A stretch of 64,000 bases of DNA from Rhodobacteraceae bacterium UBA6197 (GCA_002422085.1 DISZ01000005.1:186001-250000); one strand, 5' to 3'; numbered from the stretch's first letter, positions 8,109-17,371 are shown. Notes: generated from the letters alone by a model not told the origin. Numbers and translations: made by a program.

Positions 8109-9559
8109 TGAGTGCTGCTGCGGCGACGAAACTTCCGGGTGAGCTGGGACCGATCCATTTTGTCGGCATCGGCGGCATCGGCATGTCGGGCATTGCCGAA
8201 GTGCTGATGACCCAAGGCTTCAAGGTGCAGGGCTCTGACGCGAAAACCTCGAAGATCACCGAACGTCTGGTGGAACTCGGCGCCACCGTGTTCGAAGGTC
8301 AAAGCGCGGAAAACATCGGCGATGCGGCGGTGGTCGTGGTCTCGACCGCGATCAAGAAGGGCAACCCCGAACTGGAAGAGGCCCGCCTGCGCGGCCTGCC
8401 TGTGGTGCGCCGCGCCGAGATGCTGGCCGAGCTGATGCGGCTGCGGTCCAACATCGCCATCGCCGGGACGCATGGCAAGACCACCACCACCACCATGGTC
8501 GCCACGCTCTTGGACAAGGGCGGTTTCGACCCCACCGTGATCAACGGCGGCATCATCCATGCCTATGGCTCGAACGCGCGCGCGGGGGCGGGGGAATGGA
8601 TGGTGGTCGAGGCCGACGAAAGCGACGGCAGCTTCAACCGCCTGCCCGCGACCATCGCCATCGTCACCAATATCGACCCCGAACATATGGAGCACTGGGG
8701 CAGCTTCGATGCGCTGCGCAAGGGTTTTTACGACTTCGTGTCGAACATTCCGTTTTACGGTCTGGCGGTCTGCTGCACCGATCACGCCGAGGTGCAGGCG
8801 CTGGTCGGGCGGATCACCGACCGCCGGGTGGTCACCTTTGGCTTCAACGCGCAGGCCGATGTGCGGGCGCTGAACCTGCGCTACGCCGCCGGGGTCGCGC
8901 ATTTCGATATCGCGCTGCAAGGCGAGGCGCTGCGCACCGAGGGCGGCGAAGACACCGACCAGCCGTCGCTGATCGAGGGCTGCACGCTGCCGATGCCGGG
9001 CGACCACAATGTCTCGAACGCGCTGGCCGCCGTGGCGGTGGCGCGTCATCTGGGCATGAAGAAGGACGAGATCCGCGCCGCGCTGGCGGCCTTTGGCGGC
9101 GTCAATCGGCGCTTTACCAAGGTGGCCGAGGTGAACGGCGTCACCATCATCGACGACTATGGCCACCACCCGGTCGAAATCGCCGCCGTCTTGCGCGCCG
9201 CGCGTCAGGCGATCGCGGGCAATCCCCAAGGCCGCGTCATCGCGGTGCACCAGCCGCACCGCTATACCCGGCTGCATTCGCTGTTTGACGATTTTTGCAC
9301 CTGCTTCAACGAGGCCGACGTGGTTGCCATCGCCGAGGTCTACGCGGCGGGCGAAGAGCCGATCAAGGGCGCCTCGCGCGATGATCTGGTCGCCGGGCTG
9401 GTCGCGCATGGCCATCGTCATGCCCGCGCGCTGCTGGACGACTCCGATCTGACGCGGCTGGTGCGTGAAGAGACGCGCCCCGGTGATATCGTGGTGTGTC
9501 TCGGGGCGGGCACGATTTCGGCCTGGGCGAACGGGCTTCCGGCCCGACTGGCGCAATAG
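8108..9559 (+). CDS. murC: UDP-N-acetylmuramate--L-alanine ligase MurC
   Basis: MurC begins pentapeptide assembly on UDP-MurNAc by adding L-alanine with ATP in the cytoplasm. The 483-residue protein has the N-terminal nucleotide-binding segment FVGIGGIGMSG (18-28), the P-loop AGTHGKTTTT (119-128), the EADESDGSF motif, and the DDYGHHP motif of MurC in the C-terminal domain. The ATG at 8108 overlaps the murG TGA; GTG at 8105 is the alternative. The TAG stop is followed without a gap by the GTG of the permease gene, so the operon reads on through a non-cell-wall gene. Confidence 0.97.
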   Translation: MSAAAATKLPGELGPIHFVGIGGIGMSGIAEVLMTQGFKVQGSDAKTSKITERLVELGATVFEGQSAENIGDAAVVVVSTAIKKGNPELEEARLRGLPVVRRAEMLAELMRLRSNIAIAGTHGKTTTTTMVATLLDKGGFDPTVINGGIIHAYGSNARAGAGEWMVVEADESDGSFNRLPATIAIVTNIDPEHMEHWGSFDALRKGFYDFVSNIPFYGLAVCCTDHAEVQALVGRITDRRVVTFGFNAQADVRALNLRYAAGVAHFDIALQGEALRTEGGEDTDQPSLIEGCTLPMPGDHNVSNALAAVAVARHLGMKKDEIRAALAAFGGVNRRFTKVAEVNGVTIIDDYGHHPVEIAAVLRAARQAIAGNPQGRVIAVHQPHRYTRLHSLFDDFCTCFNEADVVAIAEVYAAGEEPIKGASRDDLVAGLVAHGHRHARALLDDSDLTRLVREETRPGDIVVCLGAGTISAWANGLPARLAQ

Positions 9560-10750
9560 GTGACGGCCGGGACCCTCAAACGACGGGTCGGCCTGGGCTT
9601 GCTGACCGCTTACGGCGTCGGTGTCATGGTCGGCGCGGGGATCTATGTGCTGATCGGTGTCGTGGTCGGGCAGGCGGGGGTCTGGTCGCCGCTGGCGTTC
9701 TTGCTGGCGGCGCTGGTGGTGCTGCCCTCGGCGCTGAGCTATGGCGAACTGGCCACCCGGATGCCCGAGGCGGCCGGCGAGGTCGCCTTTATCGAACGCG
9801 GCTTCGACAGCACCTCGCTGGCGGTGCTGGCCGGGTTGCTGATCGTGCTGGCGGGGATGATCTCGGGGGCGGCGGTGCTGCGTGGCGGGGTCGGCTATCT
9901 GGCGACGGTGCTGCCCTTGCCGGGCTGGGTGCTGATCGTCGCGCTGGGCGGGCTCTTGGGCCTGATCGCGGCGCTGGGAGTGCTGGAAAGCCTCGCCTTT
10001 GCGGCCGTGTTCACGGTGATCGAGGTGCTCGGGCTGTTGCTGGTGGCCTGGGCCGGGTTCACCGCCGCCCCGGTGGCCGACTGGCAGCTTGTGCCCGCGC
10101 CGCACTGGGCCGGCATCATCGGCGCCGTATCGCTGTGCTTTTTCGCCTTCATCGGCTTTGAGGATATCGAGAATCTGGCCGAAGAGGTGCGTGATCCGTC
10201 CCGCGTCCTGCCGCGCGCGATCCTGTTGTCGCTGGCGATCACGGCGCTGCTTTACACGCTGGTGGCGCTGGCGGCGGTGCGCTCGGTGCCGCAGGCCGCG
10301 CTGGCCGCCTCGGAACGCCCGCTGGCGCTGGTCTGGCAGGCGGGCAGTGCGCGCGGCACGGGTTTTCTGGCGCTGATCGCCTCGGCGGCGGCGGTCAACG
10401 GGGTGCTGGCGCAGATCGTCATGGCGGCGCGGGTGTTGTTCGGGCTGTCGCGGCGGGCGACGGTTCTGGCGGGGTTTGGCGCGGTGCATCCGCGCTTTGG
10501 CACGCCGCTGCGGGCGACGGTTCTGGTCGCCGTCGTGGTGATCGCGGCGGCGCTGACGCTGCCGGTCGCGGCGCTGGCCGAGACCAGTTCGGTGGTCATC
10601 TTGCTGGTCTTTCTCGGTGTCAACCTCGCCGCGATCCGGATCAAGCGGCGCGCCCCCGAGGCGCCGTTCCGGGTGCCGGGCTGGGTGCCGGTCGCCGGCA
10701 GCCTCGCGACTCTGGCTGCGCTGGCAACCGCATTCGGAGTCGGCACATGA
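9560..10750 (+). CDS. APC-superfamily amino-acid permease
   Basis: This 396-residue integral membrane protein has about twelve hydrophobic segments. The first contains the APC hallmark VGVMVGAGIYVLIG (substrate-binding unwound helix 1), followed by SYGELATRMPEAAGE. The segment FFAFIGFEDIENLAEEVRDPSRVLPRAI is typical of APC transporters, with helix 6 and the intracellular acidic loop. It presumably imports or exchanges an amino acid; the substrate cannot be read from sequence. It uses a GTG start directly after the murC stop and overlaps the next gene by ATGA, so it is translated as part of the dcw transcript. A permease at this position is not part of the usual cluster and looks like a later insertion without polarity. 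Confidence 0.85.
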   Translation: MTAGTLKRRVGLGLLTAYGVGVMVGAGIYVLIGVVVGQAGVWSPLAFLLAALVVLPSALSYGELATRMPEAAGEVAFIERGFDSTSLAVLAGLLIVLAGMISGAAVLRGGVGYLATVLPLPGWVLIVALGGLLGLIAALGVLESLAFAAVFTVIEVLGLLLVAWAGFTAAPVADWQLVPAPHWAGIIGAVSLCFFAFIGFEDIENLAEEVRDPSRVLPRAILLSLAITALLYTLVALAAVRSVPQAALAASERPLALVWQAGSARGTGFLALIASAAAVNGVLAQIVMAARVLFGLSRRATVLAGFGAVHPRFGTPLRATVLVAVVVIAAALTLPVAALAETSSVVILLVFLGVNLAAIRIKRRAPEAPFRVPGWVPVAGSLATLAALATAFGVGT

Positions 10751-11004
10751 CCATTTCCCTTGTTCTTGCCTGCATCTGGGTTCTTGTCGCCACCGCCATC
10801 GCGCTGGCACCGCGCCGGTTTCACTGGCCGGGGGCCTGGGTGCTGGTCGCGCTTGGGGTGCCGTTGCTGGGCTGGGTCACGCTGCAAAACGGGCCCTGGG
10901 TCGGGCTGATCGTGCTGGCGGGCGGGGTCAGCGTGCTGCGCTGGCCAGTTGTGTTCCTGCTGCGTCGCCTGCGCGGCAAGGTATCGCGCGAACCCGCCGA
11001 ATAG
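10747..11004 (+). CDS. DUF2484 family small membrane protein
   Basis: This 85-residue protein has three hydrophobic stretches (about 3-20, 26-43 and 47-70) and a basic C-terminal tail with LLRRLRGK. I recognise it as DUF2484, a small membrane protein of Rhodobacterales regularly encoded between murC and murB; its function is unknown. The ATG overlaps the permease stop as ATGA. Its conserved place in the cluster suggests a role in the envelope, which is inference only. Confidence 0.8.
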   Translation: MTISLVLACIWVLVATAIALAPRRFHWPGAWVLVALGVPLLGWVTLQNGPWVGLIVLAGGVSVLRWPVVFLLRRLRGKVSREPAE

Positions 11005-11105
11005 GCTTTGCGCAGGCCCGACGGGCTTGGCGTCGGGCGGCGTGCGCTACCATATCTTGTGGCGCGCTCTTGCCCGAAACCGGCCTCGGCGCTACACAAG
11101 GCGCC

Positions 11106-12062
11106 ATGGAAAACGCCTCGCCCTTTGCCTATGCCCCGCGCGGCACGCTGACGCCGAACCGGTCTCTGGCCGATCTGACCTGGCTGCGCGTCGGTGGCCC
11201 GGCGGATTGGCTGTTTCAGCCTGCCGACATCGACGATCTGGCCGCGTTTCTGGCCGCGCTGCCGCCCGAGGTGCCGGTGCTGCCGATCGGCGTCGGCTCG
11301 AACCTGATCGTGCGCGATGGTGGCGTGCGGGCGGTGGTCATCCGCCTGGGGCGCGGCTTCAACACGATCGGGACAGACGGCGACACGGTGGCCGCCGGGG
11401 CGGCCGCGCTTGATGCGCATGTGGCGCGCCGCGCCGCCGAGGCGGGGCTGGATCTGACGTTTCTGCGCACCATTCCGGGGGCGATCGGCGGCGCGGTGCG
11501 GATGAACGCGGGCTGCTACGGTGCCTATGTCGCCGACCACCTGATCGAGGCCGAGGCCCTGACCCGCGCCGGTCAGCGCGTCGTGCTGACCCCGAGGGAT
11601 CTGAAATTTTCCTACCGTCACAGTGCCTTGCCCGACGGCTGGGTGCTGACCTCGGCGCGGCTGCGCGCCCCTGCCGGCGATCCGGCCGCGCTGGCCGCGA
11701 AGATGGAGGACCAGATCGCTCGCCGCGATGCAAGCCAGCCGACCCGCGAGCGCAGCGCCGGTTCCACCTTCCGCAATCCGGCGGGGTTTTCCTCGACCGG
11801 GCAGGCGGATGATGTGCACGACCTCAAGGCCTGGGCGGTGATCGACCGCGCCGGCCTGCGCGGTGCCCGTCGCGGCGCGGCACAAATGTCGCAAATGCAC
11901 CCGAATTTCCTGATCAACACCGGCGGCGCCACCGCCGCCGATCTTGAGGGTCTGGGCGAGGATGTGCGCAAAAAGGTTTTGCAGAGTCAGGGAATTACGT
12001 TAGAGTGGGAAATCATGCGGATCGGCGAATTCGGGCCGGTTGCGGGTGAAAAACAAGAATAA
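11106..12062 (+). CDS. murB: UDP-N-acetylenolpyruvoylglucosamine reductase MurB
   Basis: MurB is the FAD-dependent cytoplasmic reductase that converts UDP-GlcNAc-enolpyruvate to UDP-MurNAc. The product is 318 residues when started at the ATG at 11106, where the conserved region begins; the frame is open further upstream but there it overlaps the permease and DUF2484. The FAD-binding motifs GVGSNLIVRDGG (62-73) and RTIPGAIGGAVRMNAGCYG (121-139) are present. So is the catalytic serine region ERSAGSTFRNP. The absence of the extra lobe of type I enzymes and the compact size fit a type II MurB. Confidence 0.96.
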   Translation: MENASPFAYAPRGTLTPNRSLADLTWLRVGGPADWLFQPADIDDLAAFLAALPPEVPVLPIGVGSNLIVRDGGVRAVVIRLGRGFNTIGTDGDTVAAGAAALDAHVARRAAEAGLDLTFLRTIPGAIGGAVRMNAGCYGAYVADHLIEAEALTRAGQRVVLTPRDLKFSYRHSALPDGWVLTSARLRAPAGDPAALAAKMEDQIARRDASQPTRERSAGSTFRNPAGFSSTGQADDVHDLKAWAVIDRAGLRGARRGAAQMSQMHPNFLINTGGATAADLEGLGEDVRKKVLQSQGITLEWEIMRIGEFGPVAGEKQE

Positions 12063-12080
12063 TCCATGGGGCTAACCCCG

Positions 12081-12088
12081 GGAGAGGC
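12081..12088 (+). promoter_or_regulatory. Ribosome-binding site deciding the ddl start
   Basis: GGGAGAGG lies 5 nt before the GTG at 12093. The in-frame ATG at 12066 has no comparable sequence upstream. The GTG start also gives an N-terminus closer to the usual Ddl length. Confidence 0.6.
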
Positions 12089-12092
12089 AAGC

Positions 12093-13031
12093 GTGGCGGG
12101 TGTGTCGAGCAGGACAGCCCACCTTGTAGCGGTAGTGATGGGGGGGCCTTCCGCCGAGCGGGAGGTGTCTTTGTCGACGGGGCGCGAATGCGCCAGTGCG
12201 CTTCGGGTGGCAGGGTTTGAGGTGGTCGAGGTCGATGCCGGCCACGATCTTTGTGCGCGTTTGGGCGCGCTCAAGCCCGATGTCGTCTTCAATGCGCTGC
12301 ATGGCCGCTTTGGCGAAGACGGCGCGGTGCAGGGCCTGCTGGAATGGCTCGGGCTGCGCTATACCCATTCGGGGGTGCTGGCCTCGGCGCTGGCGATGGA
12401 CAAGGCGCGCGCCAAGGCCGCGTTCGAGGCGGCGGGCCTGCCGGTCGTGCACTCGGTTCTGGTGCCGAAATCCGAGGCGATGGCGCGTCATGTGCTGCCC
12501 GCGCCCTATGTCGTCAAACCCAATAACGAAGGCTCGTCGGTCGGGGTCTATATCGTCCATGACGGGGCCAATACGCCGCCGCAGCTTGCCGCCGAGATGC
12601 CCGATCAGGTGATGGTCGAAACCTATGCGCCGGGGCGCGAGCTGACCGTGACGGTGCTGCGCGACCGCGCGCTTTGCGTGACCGAGATCATTACCTCGGG
12701 CTGGTATGACTATGCCGCGAAATACACCGTGGGCGGGTCACGCCACGTCCTTCCGGCGCAAATTCCTGATGCGATAACAACGGCTTGCCTTGATTTCGCC
12801 TGCCGCGCGCATGACGTCTTGGGGTGCCGCGGCCTGTCGCGCACCGATTTTCGCTGGGATGAGGCGCGCTGGCGGCAAGAGGGCGGTCTGGCCGGGCTGA
12901 TCTTGCTGGAGACCAATACCCAGCCGGGGATGACGCCCACCTCGCTTGCGCCCGAACAGGCCGCGCATGTCGGGATCTCGTTCCCGGAACTCTGCCGCTG
13001 GATCGTGGAGGATGCCTCATGCGCGCGCTAG
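12093..13031 (+). CDS. ddl: D-alanine--D-alanine ligase
   Basis: Ddl makes the D-Ala-D-Ala dipeptide for peptidoglycan with ATP (ATP-grasp enzyme). From the GTG at 12093 the protein has 312 residues. Visible motifs are VVMGGPSAEREVSLSTG at the N-terminus, ALHGRFGEDG, the ATP-grasp segment PYVVKPNNEGSSVGV, and the C-terminal LLETNTQPGMTPTS that binds Mg and product. A longer form from ATG 12066 would add nine residues but lacks a ribosome-binding site. The 3' end overlaps ftsQ by 13 bp, so the two are coupled. Confidence 0.96.
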   Translation: MAGVSSRTAHLVAVVMGGPSAEREVSLSTGRECASALRVAGFEVVEVDAGHDLCARLGALKPDVVFNALHGRFGEDGAVQGLLEWLGLRYTHSGVLASALAMDKARAKAAFEAAGLPVVHSVLVPKSEAMARHVLPAPYVVKPNNEGSSVGVYIVHDGANTPPQLAAEMPDQVMVETYAPGRELTVTVLRDRALCVTEIITSGWYDYAAKYTVGGSRHVLPAQIPDAITTACLDFACRAHDVLGCRGLSRTDFRWDEARWRQEGGLAGLILLETNTQPGMTPTSLAPEQAAHVGISFPELCRWIVEDASCAR

Positions 13032-13945
13032 GGGCCGCTTCTCGTCCGGGGCCGCGCGCCGCGCCGCGCCCGCCCGCCGCGCCGCGCCGTGATCCGGCGC
13101 CTTCGCGGTTCATCTACCGCTGGAACCGGCTCTGGCTGACGCCGGTGTTTCGCGCGCTGACGCGGATCGGCCTGCCGGTCTTTGCGGTGGTGTTGGGGCT
13201 TGGCCTTTGGCTGGGCGACGAGGGCCGGCGCGCCGAAATTGTCGCCCGGTATCAAGACATCAAGCAACAGATCCAGCACCGCCCCGAATTCATGGTCAGC
13301 CTGATGAAGATCGACGGCGCCTCGCCCGAGGTCGATGCCGCGATCCGTTCGATGATGCCGGTCAAGCTGCCGGCCTCGTCCTTTGCGATCGACCTCGACG
13401 CGCTGCAAGGGGTGATCGAGCGGCTCGATGCGGTGGCCGATGTGAAACTGCTGATCCGTCCCGGCGGCGTGCTGGAAGCCAAGGTCACCGAACGCGAACC
13501 CGCCGTGCTTTGGCGTCGCGCCAGCCGGATCGAGATGCTCGATGCCGAGGGCCACCGGGTCGCCACGCTGATCGCGCGCGAAACCCGCCCCGATCTGCCG
13601 CTGATCGCGGGCGAGGGGGCGCAGTTGGTGGTGCCCGAGGCGCTTGCGCTGCTGGCCGCCGCGGGTCCGATCCTGCCGCGCGCGCGCGGCCTTGTGCGGG
13701 TTGGCGAGCGGCGCTGGGATCTGGTCCTTGACCGCGACCAGCGCATCCTTTTGCCCGAACAGAACCCGGTCCGGGCGCTGGAGCGGGTGATTGCCATAGA
13801 TCAGGCCGAAGACATCCTCGCGCGTGATTTCACCCATCTCGACATGCGCAGCGAACAACGCCCGACGATCCGGCTCAGCGCCCCGGCGCTCGAGGAGTTT
13901 CGCCGCATCACCGGGCATGAAACGAAAGTGAAGGCGCTCAAATGA
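13019..13945 (+). CDS. ftsQ: Cell division protein FtsQ
   Basis: FtsQ is a bitopic divisome protein linking early and late division proteins. The 308-residue product has a Pro/Arg-rich cytoplasmic tail (1-45), one transmembrane segment at about 48-66 and a periplasmic POTRA domain beginning near MVSLMKIDGASPEVDAAI. The beta domain contains VTEREPAVLWRR and DLPLIAGEGA, as in other FtsQ proteins. The Pro-rich tail is compositionally biased, as in many Rhodobacterales FtsQ. It overlaps ddl and ends 10 bp before ftsA. Confidence 0.94.
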   Translation: MRALGAASRPGPRAAPRPPAAPRRDPAPSRFIYRWNRLWLTPVFRALTRIGLPVFAVVLGLGLWLGDEGRRAEIVARYQDIKQQIQHRPEFMVSLMKIDGASPEVDAAIRSMMPVKLPASSFAIDLDALQGVIERLDAVADVKLLIRPGGVLEAKVTEREPAVLWRRASRIEMLDAEGHRVATLIARETRPDLPLIAGEGAQLVVPEALALLAAAGPILPRARGLVRVGERRWDLVLDRDQRILLPEQNPVRALERVIAIDQAEDILARDFTHLDMRSEQRPTIRLSAPALEEFRRITGHETKVKALK

Positions 13946-13955
13946 AAGTTGGCAA

Positions 13956-15290
13956 ATGACCGATTTCCATCAGTCCCAACGCGCCATGCGCGCGATGCGC
14001 AAGGCGGCGATGCAACGCGGCGTGATCGCCATTCTGGATGTTGGCAGCTCGAAGATCGCCTGCCTCGTGCTGCGTTTCGACGGGCCCGAGCATTTTCGTG
14101 ACACAGACGGCATCGGGCCCTTGGCCGGGCAATCGGCGTTCCGGGTGATCGGCGCGGCCACCACCCGCTCGCGCGGGGTGCGCTTTGGCGAAATCGACGC
14201 GATGGTCGAAACCGAACGCGCGATCCGCACCGCGGTGCAGGCGGCGCAAAAGATGGCCAACCAGCGGGTTGACCATGTGATCGCCTGCTTTGCCGGCGCC
14301 ACGCCGCGCAGCTACGGTCTGGCGGGCGAGATCGACGTTTCGGGCGAACAGGTCAGCGAACAGGATGTCGCGCGCGTGCTGGCGGCCTGCGATGTGCCCG
14401 ACTATGGCGCCGGCCGCGAGGTGATCCACGCCCAGCCGGTGAACTTTGCGCTCGATCACCGCTCGGGTCTGGGCGATCCGCGGGGCCATGTCGGCAACCG
14501 TCTGGCGGTCGACATGCATCTGCTGACGATCGATGCCGCGGCGGTGCAGAACCTGATCTACTGCATCAAGCGCTGCGATCTGGAACTGGCCGGTATCGCC
14601 TCGTCGGCCTATGTCTCGGGCATCGCCTCGCTGGTCGAGGACGAACAGGAACTGGGTGCTGCGTGCATCGACATGGGCGGCGGCGCGACCGGGGTTTCGG
14701 TATTCATCAAGAAACACATGATCTTTGCCGATGCGGTGCGGCTTGGCGGCGATCACGTCACCTCCGACATCGCCAAGGGGTTGCAGGTGCCGATGGCCAC
14801 CGCCGAGCGGATCAAGACCTTTTATGGCGGCATTCACGCCACCGGCATGGATGACCGCGAACAGATCGAACTGGCCGGCAATTCCGGCGACTGGGAAAAG
14901 GACCGCCGGCAGGTCAGCCGCGCCGAGCTGATCGGCATCATGCGGCCGCGGGTCGAGGAGATCCTCGAAGAGGTCCGCGGCCTGCTGGATGCGGCCGGCT
15001 TTGACCACCTGCCCAGCCAGCAGATCGTGCTGACCGGCGGCGCAAGCCAGATCCCCGGTCTGGACGGGCTGGCGGCGCGGATCCTCGGGCAGAACGTGCG
15101 CCTTGGCCGTCCGCTCAGGGTGCAGGGCCTGCCGCAGGCGGCGACCGGGGCGGGCTTTGCCTCGGCGGTGGGCCTGTCGCTCTTTGCCGCGCATCCGCAA
15201 GACGAATGGTGGGACTTCGAGATCCCCGCCGAACGCACCCCGGCACGCTCGCTTCGGCGCGCGGTGCGCTGGTTCAAGGACAACTGGTGA
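13956..15290 (+). CDS. ftsA: Cell division protein FtsA
   Basis: FtsA is the actin-like ATPase that tethers FtsZ filaments to the inner membrane. The 444-residue product has the phosphate-1 motif AILDVGSSKIACLV (about 25-38), the acidic phosphate-2 region CIDMGGGATGVSVF and the adenosine motif VLTGGASQIPGLDG. The C-terminus (SLRRAVRWFKDNW) is a short basic amphipathic helix, as expected for membrane targeting. The 1C-domain insertion between phosphate motifs is present. The start at 13956 lies 10 bp after ftsQ. Confidence 0.96.
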   Translation: MTDFHQSQRAMRAMRKAAMQRGVIAILDVGSSKIACLVLRFDGPEHFRDTDGIGPLAGQSAFRVIGAATTRSRGVRFGEIDAMVETERAIRTAVQAAQKMANQRVDHVIACFAGATPRSYGLAGEIDVSGEQVSEQDVARVLAACDVPDYGAGREVIHAQPVNFALDHRSGLGDPRGHVGNRLAVDMHLLTIDAAAVQNLIYCIKRCDLELAGIASSAYVSGIASLVEDEQELGAACIDMGGGATGVSVFIKKHMIFADAVRLGGDHVTSDIAKGLQVPMATAERIKTFYGGIHATGMDDREQIELAGNSGDWEKDRRQVSRAELIGIMRPRVEEILEEVRGLLDAAGFDHLPSQQIVLTGGASQIPGLDGLAARILGQNVRLGRPLRVQGLPQAATGAGFASAVGLSLFAAHPQDEWWDFEIPAERTPARSLRRAVRWFKDNW

Positions 15291-15507
15291 TTCCCACGCG
15301 CTGACAGGTCGGGGATTATTTCCACCAGATGATGACGTATGCGCGAAATACCGCCTGCGAGGGCGTTTGCCTGCCTATATTTTGTGGAATCCTTGTGTTT
15401 TTTAGGTGACGTTTCGCGGTTTCGCAGGTAAATTCATCTGAATTGCGGGGAATTTCGGCCGGCACAGGCCGTCATACAGAACAGGCGGGAACCAATGACC
15501 TTGAATC
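15289..15507 (+). promoter_or_regulatory. ftsA-ftsZ intergenic region with three GANTC sites
   Basis: The ftsZ leader contains GATTC at 15289, GAATC at 15387 and GAATC at 15503 (inside the first codons). GANTC is the methylation site of the cell-cycle methyltransferase CcrM, and in Caulobacter such sites lie in the ftsZ promoter. The region between 15360 and 15430 is T-rich (TATATTTTGTGG, TGTTTTTTAGG) and is the likely promoter zone. No exact -35/-10 pair could be assigned. Confidence 0.35.
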
Positions 15508-17156
15508 TGATGATGTCGGACCACGAAGAGCTCAAGCCACGCATCACCGTGTTCGGTGTCGGCGGGGCTGGCGGCAATGCCGTCAACAACATGATCGAAA
15601 AGGCGTTGGAGGGGGTCGAGTTCGTTGTCGCGAATACCGACGCGCAAGCCCTGCAGCAGTCCAGATCGGCGGCCCGCATCCAGATGGGTGTGCGCGTCAC
15701 CGAAGGGCTGGGGGCGGGCGCGCGTCCCAGCGTGGGTGCCGCTGCGGCGGAAGAGACGATCGAAGAAATCGTCGACCACCTGGCCGGGGCGCATATGTGC
15801 TTCATCACCGCCGGGATGGGCGGCGGCACCGGCACCGGTGCGGCGCCGATCATCGCGCAAGCCGCGCGTGAACTGGGGGTGCTGACCGTTGGCGTCGTCA
15901 CCAAGCCGTTCCAGTTCGAGGGCAACAAGCGGATGAAGCAGGCCGATGACGGCATCGAGGCGCTGCAGAAGGTCGTCGATACGCTGATCATCATTCCGAA
16001 CCAGAACCTGTTCCGTCTGGCCAACGAAAAGACCACCTTTACCGAAGCCTTCGCCCTGGCCGATGACGTGCTTTATCAGGGCGTAAAGGGCGTGACCGAC
16101 CTGATGGTCCGCCCCGGCCTGATCAACCTCGACTTTGCCGACGTGCGCGCGGTGATGGACGAAATGGGCAAGGCGATGATGGGCACCGGCGAGGCCGCGG
16201 GCGATGACCGCGCCGTGCAGGCCGCCGAAAAGGCGATCGCCAACCCGCTGCTGGATGAAATCAGCCTGCGCGGTGCCAAGGGCGTGCTGATCAACATCAC
16301 CGGCGGCTATGATCTGACCCTGTTCGAGCTGGACGAAGCCGCCAACCGGATCCGCGAAGAGGTCGATCCCGAGGCCAATATCATCGTCGGCTCGACGCTT
16401 GATCCCAGCATGGAAGGCATGATGCGCGTCTCTGTCGTGGCGACCGGCATTGATGCCGTTCCCGCCACCGCCGAGGTTCCGGTGCCGCGGCGTCGCATGG
16501 CCGAACCGCTGCAACCGACCCATGCGCCGGCCGCCGCCGAGCCGCAGCCCGCCCCCGCCCCCGCCCCTGCCGTCGCGGCCCAGGCCGCCGCGCCGCAAGC
16601 CCCGGTCGCTGCCGCGCCGCAACCGGCTCCGGCCCAGCCCGTGGCCGAGGACCGTACGCTTTTTGACACGCCCGCGGCGACCTACGAGGCCGCCACGGCT
16701 CAGGGTGCCGACGGCGATCTGCCGCCGCCCGCCTACCGGCCGCAGGCTCCGGCGCAACAAGCCCCGCGCGATCTCCATGTCGACGAAGACGCGGGCGTCT
16801 TCGTGGCGCCGCGTCCACGGTCGCCGGGCACGCCTTCGCCCGAGGCTCTGGCCCGGCTGAAAGCCGCGGTCAGCAATGCCCCCGCCGGCGCGCAACGGCC
16901 GATGGCGCAACCGATGACCGCGCACCGCGCGCCGCAGCCCGCCGCGCCGCAAGACAAGCCGCGCTTCGGCATCAACACCTTGATCAACCGGATGACCGGG
17001 CACGCGGCAGAGGCGCCGGCGGCGCCCGCGCCCCAACCCGGCCCGGCGTCGCGCCCGGCCGCGCCGCAACACGCCGTCTATGAGGACGAGCCTGAATCCG
17101 ACCCGGAACAGGACCGTATCGAAATCCCGGCTTTCCTGCGCCGTCAGGCGAACTGA
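15495..17156 (+). CDS. ftsZ: Cell division protein FtsZ, with long Pro/Ala-rich linker
   Basis: FtsZ is the tubulin-like GTPase forming the Z-ring. The 553-residue product has GVGGAGGNAV (21-30), the GTP-binding loop GGGTGTG (109-115), and NLDFADVRAVM of the T7 loop. The globular domain ends near residue 330. It is followed by roughly 210 residues of Pro/Ala/Gln-rich disordered linker and the conserved C-terminal peptide EIPAFLRRQAN, which binds FtsA and other partners. The linker is much longer than that of E. coli but usual in this family. It is separated from ftsA by 204 bp with its own likely promoter and is followed by a strong terminator, so the dcw transcript ends here. Confidence 0.97.
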   Translation: MTLNLMMSDHEELKPRITVFGVGGAGGNAVNNMIEKALEGVEFVVANTDAQALQQSRSAARIQMGVRVTEGLGAGARPSVGAAAAEETIEEIVDHLAGAHMCFITAGMGGGTGTGAAPIIAQAARELGVLTVGVVTKPFQFEGNKRMKQADDGIEALQKVVDTLIIIPNQNLFRLANEKTTFTEAFALADDVLYQGVKGVTDLMVRPGLINLDFADVRAVMDEMGKAMMGTGEAAGDDRAVQAAEKAIANPLLDEISLRGAKGVLINITGGYDLTLFELDEAANRIREEVDPEANIIVGSTLDPSMEGMMRVSVVATGIDAVPATAEVPVPRRRMAEPLQPTHAPAAAEPQPAPAPAPAVAAQAAAPQAPVAAAPQPAPAQPVAEDRTLFDTPAATYEAATAQGADGDLPPPAYRPQAPAQQAPRDLHVDEDAGVFVAPRPRSPGTPSPEALARLKAAVSNAPAGAQRPMAQPMTAHRAPQPAAPQDKPRFGINTLINRMTGHAAEAPAAPAPQPGPASRPAAPQHAVYEDEPESDPEQDRIEIPAFLRRQAN

Positions 17157-17175
17157 GCAGTTCACAATGCGATTG

Positions 17176-17207
17176 AAAGGGCTGGGGTTCTCCCGGCCCT
17201 TTTTCTT
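17176..17207 (+). terminator. Rho-independent terminator after ftsZ
   Basis: AAAGGGCTGGG and TCCCGGCCCTTT form an 11-bp stem (one G-T pair) with a short GTTC loop, followed by the T-rich tail TTTTTCTTT. It starts 20 bp after the ftsZ stop and closes the dcw transcription unit. Confidence 0.9.
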
Positions 17208-17371
17208 TGGATATCAACGCATTAAGCCTCTCTCGGCAAGCTTCTGCCAAACCCCTGTCCGATTGTTTCAACCCGTTACAAAGAGTGAGTTGTTAACCGC
17301 GTCGCGCTTGCTTAGCTGATGCTGCGAGGCTTTGACCCTTTGGTCAGAGTGCTTTGTGAAAGGGCACCCCC

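Noticed and set aside
7976..10810. 944-codon open frame on the reverse strand across murC and the permease gene
   Set aside because: Antisense shadow of two well-supported genes in high-GC DNA; translation is Arg/Gln/His-rich with no recognisable domain.
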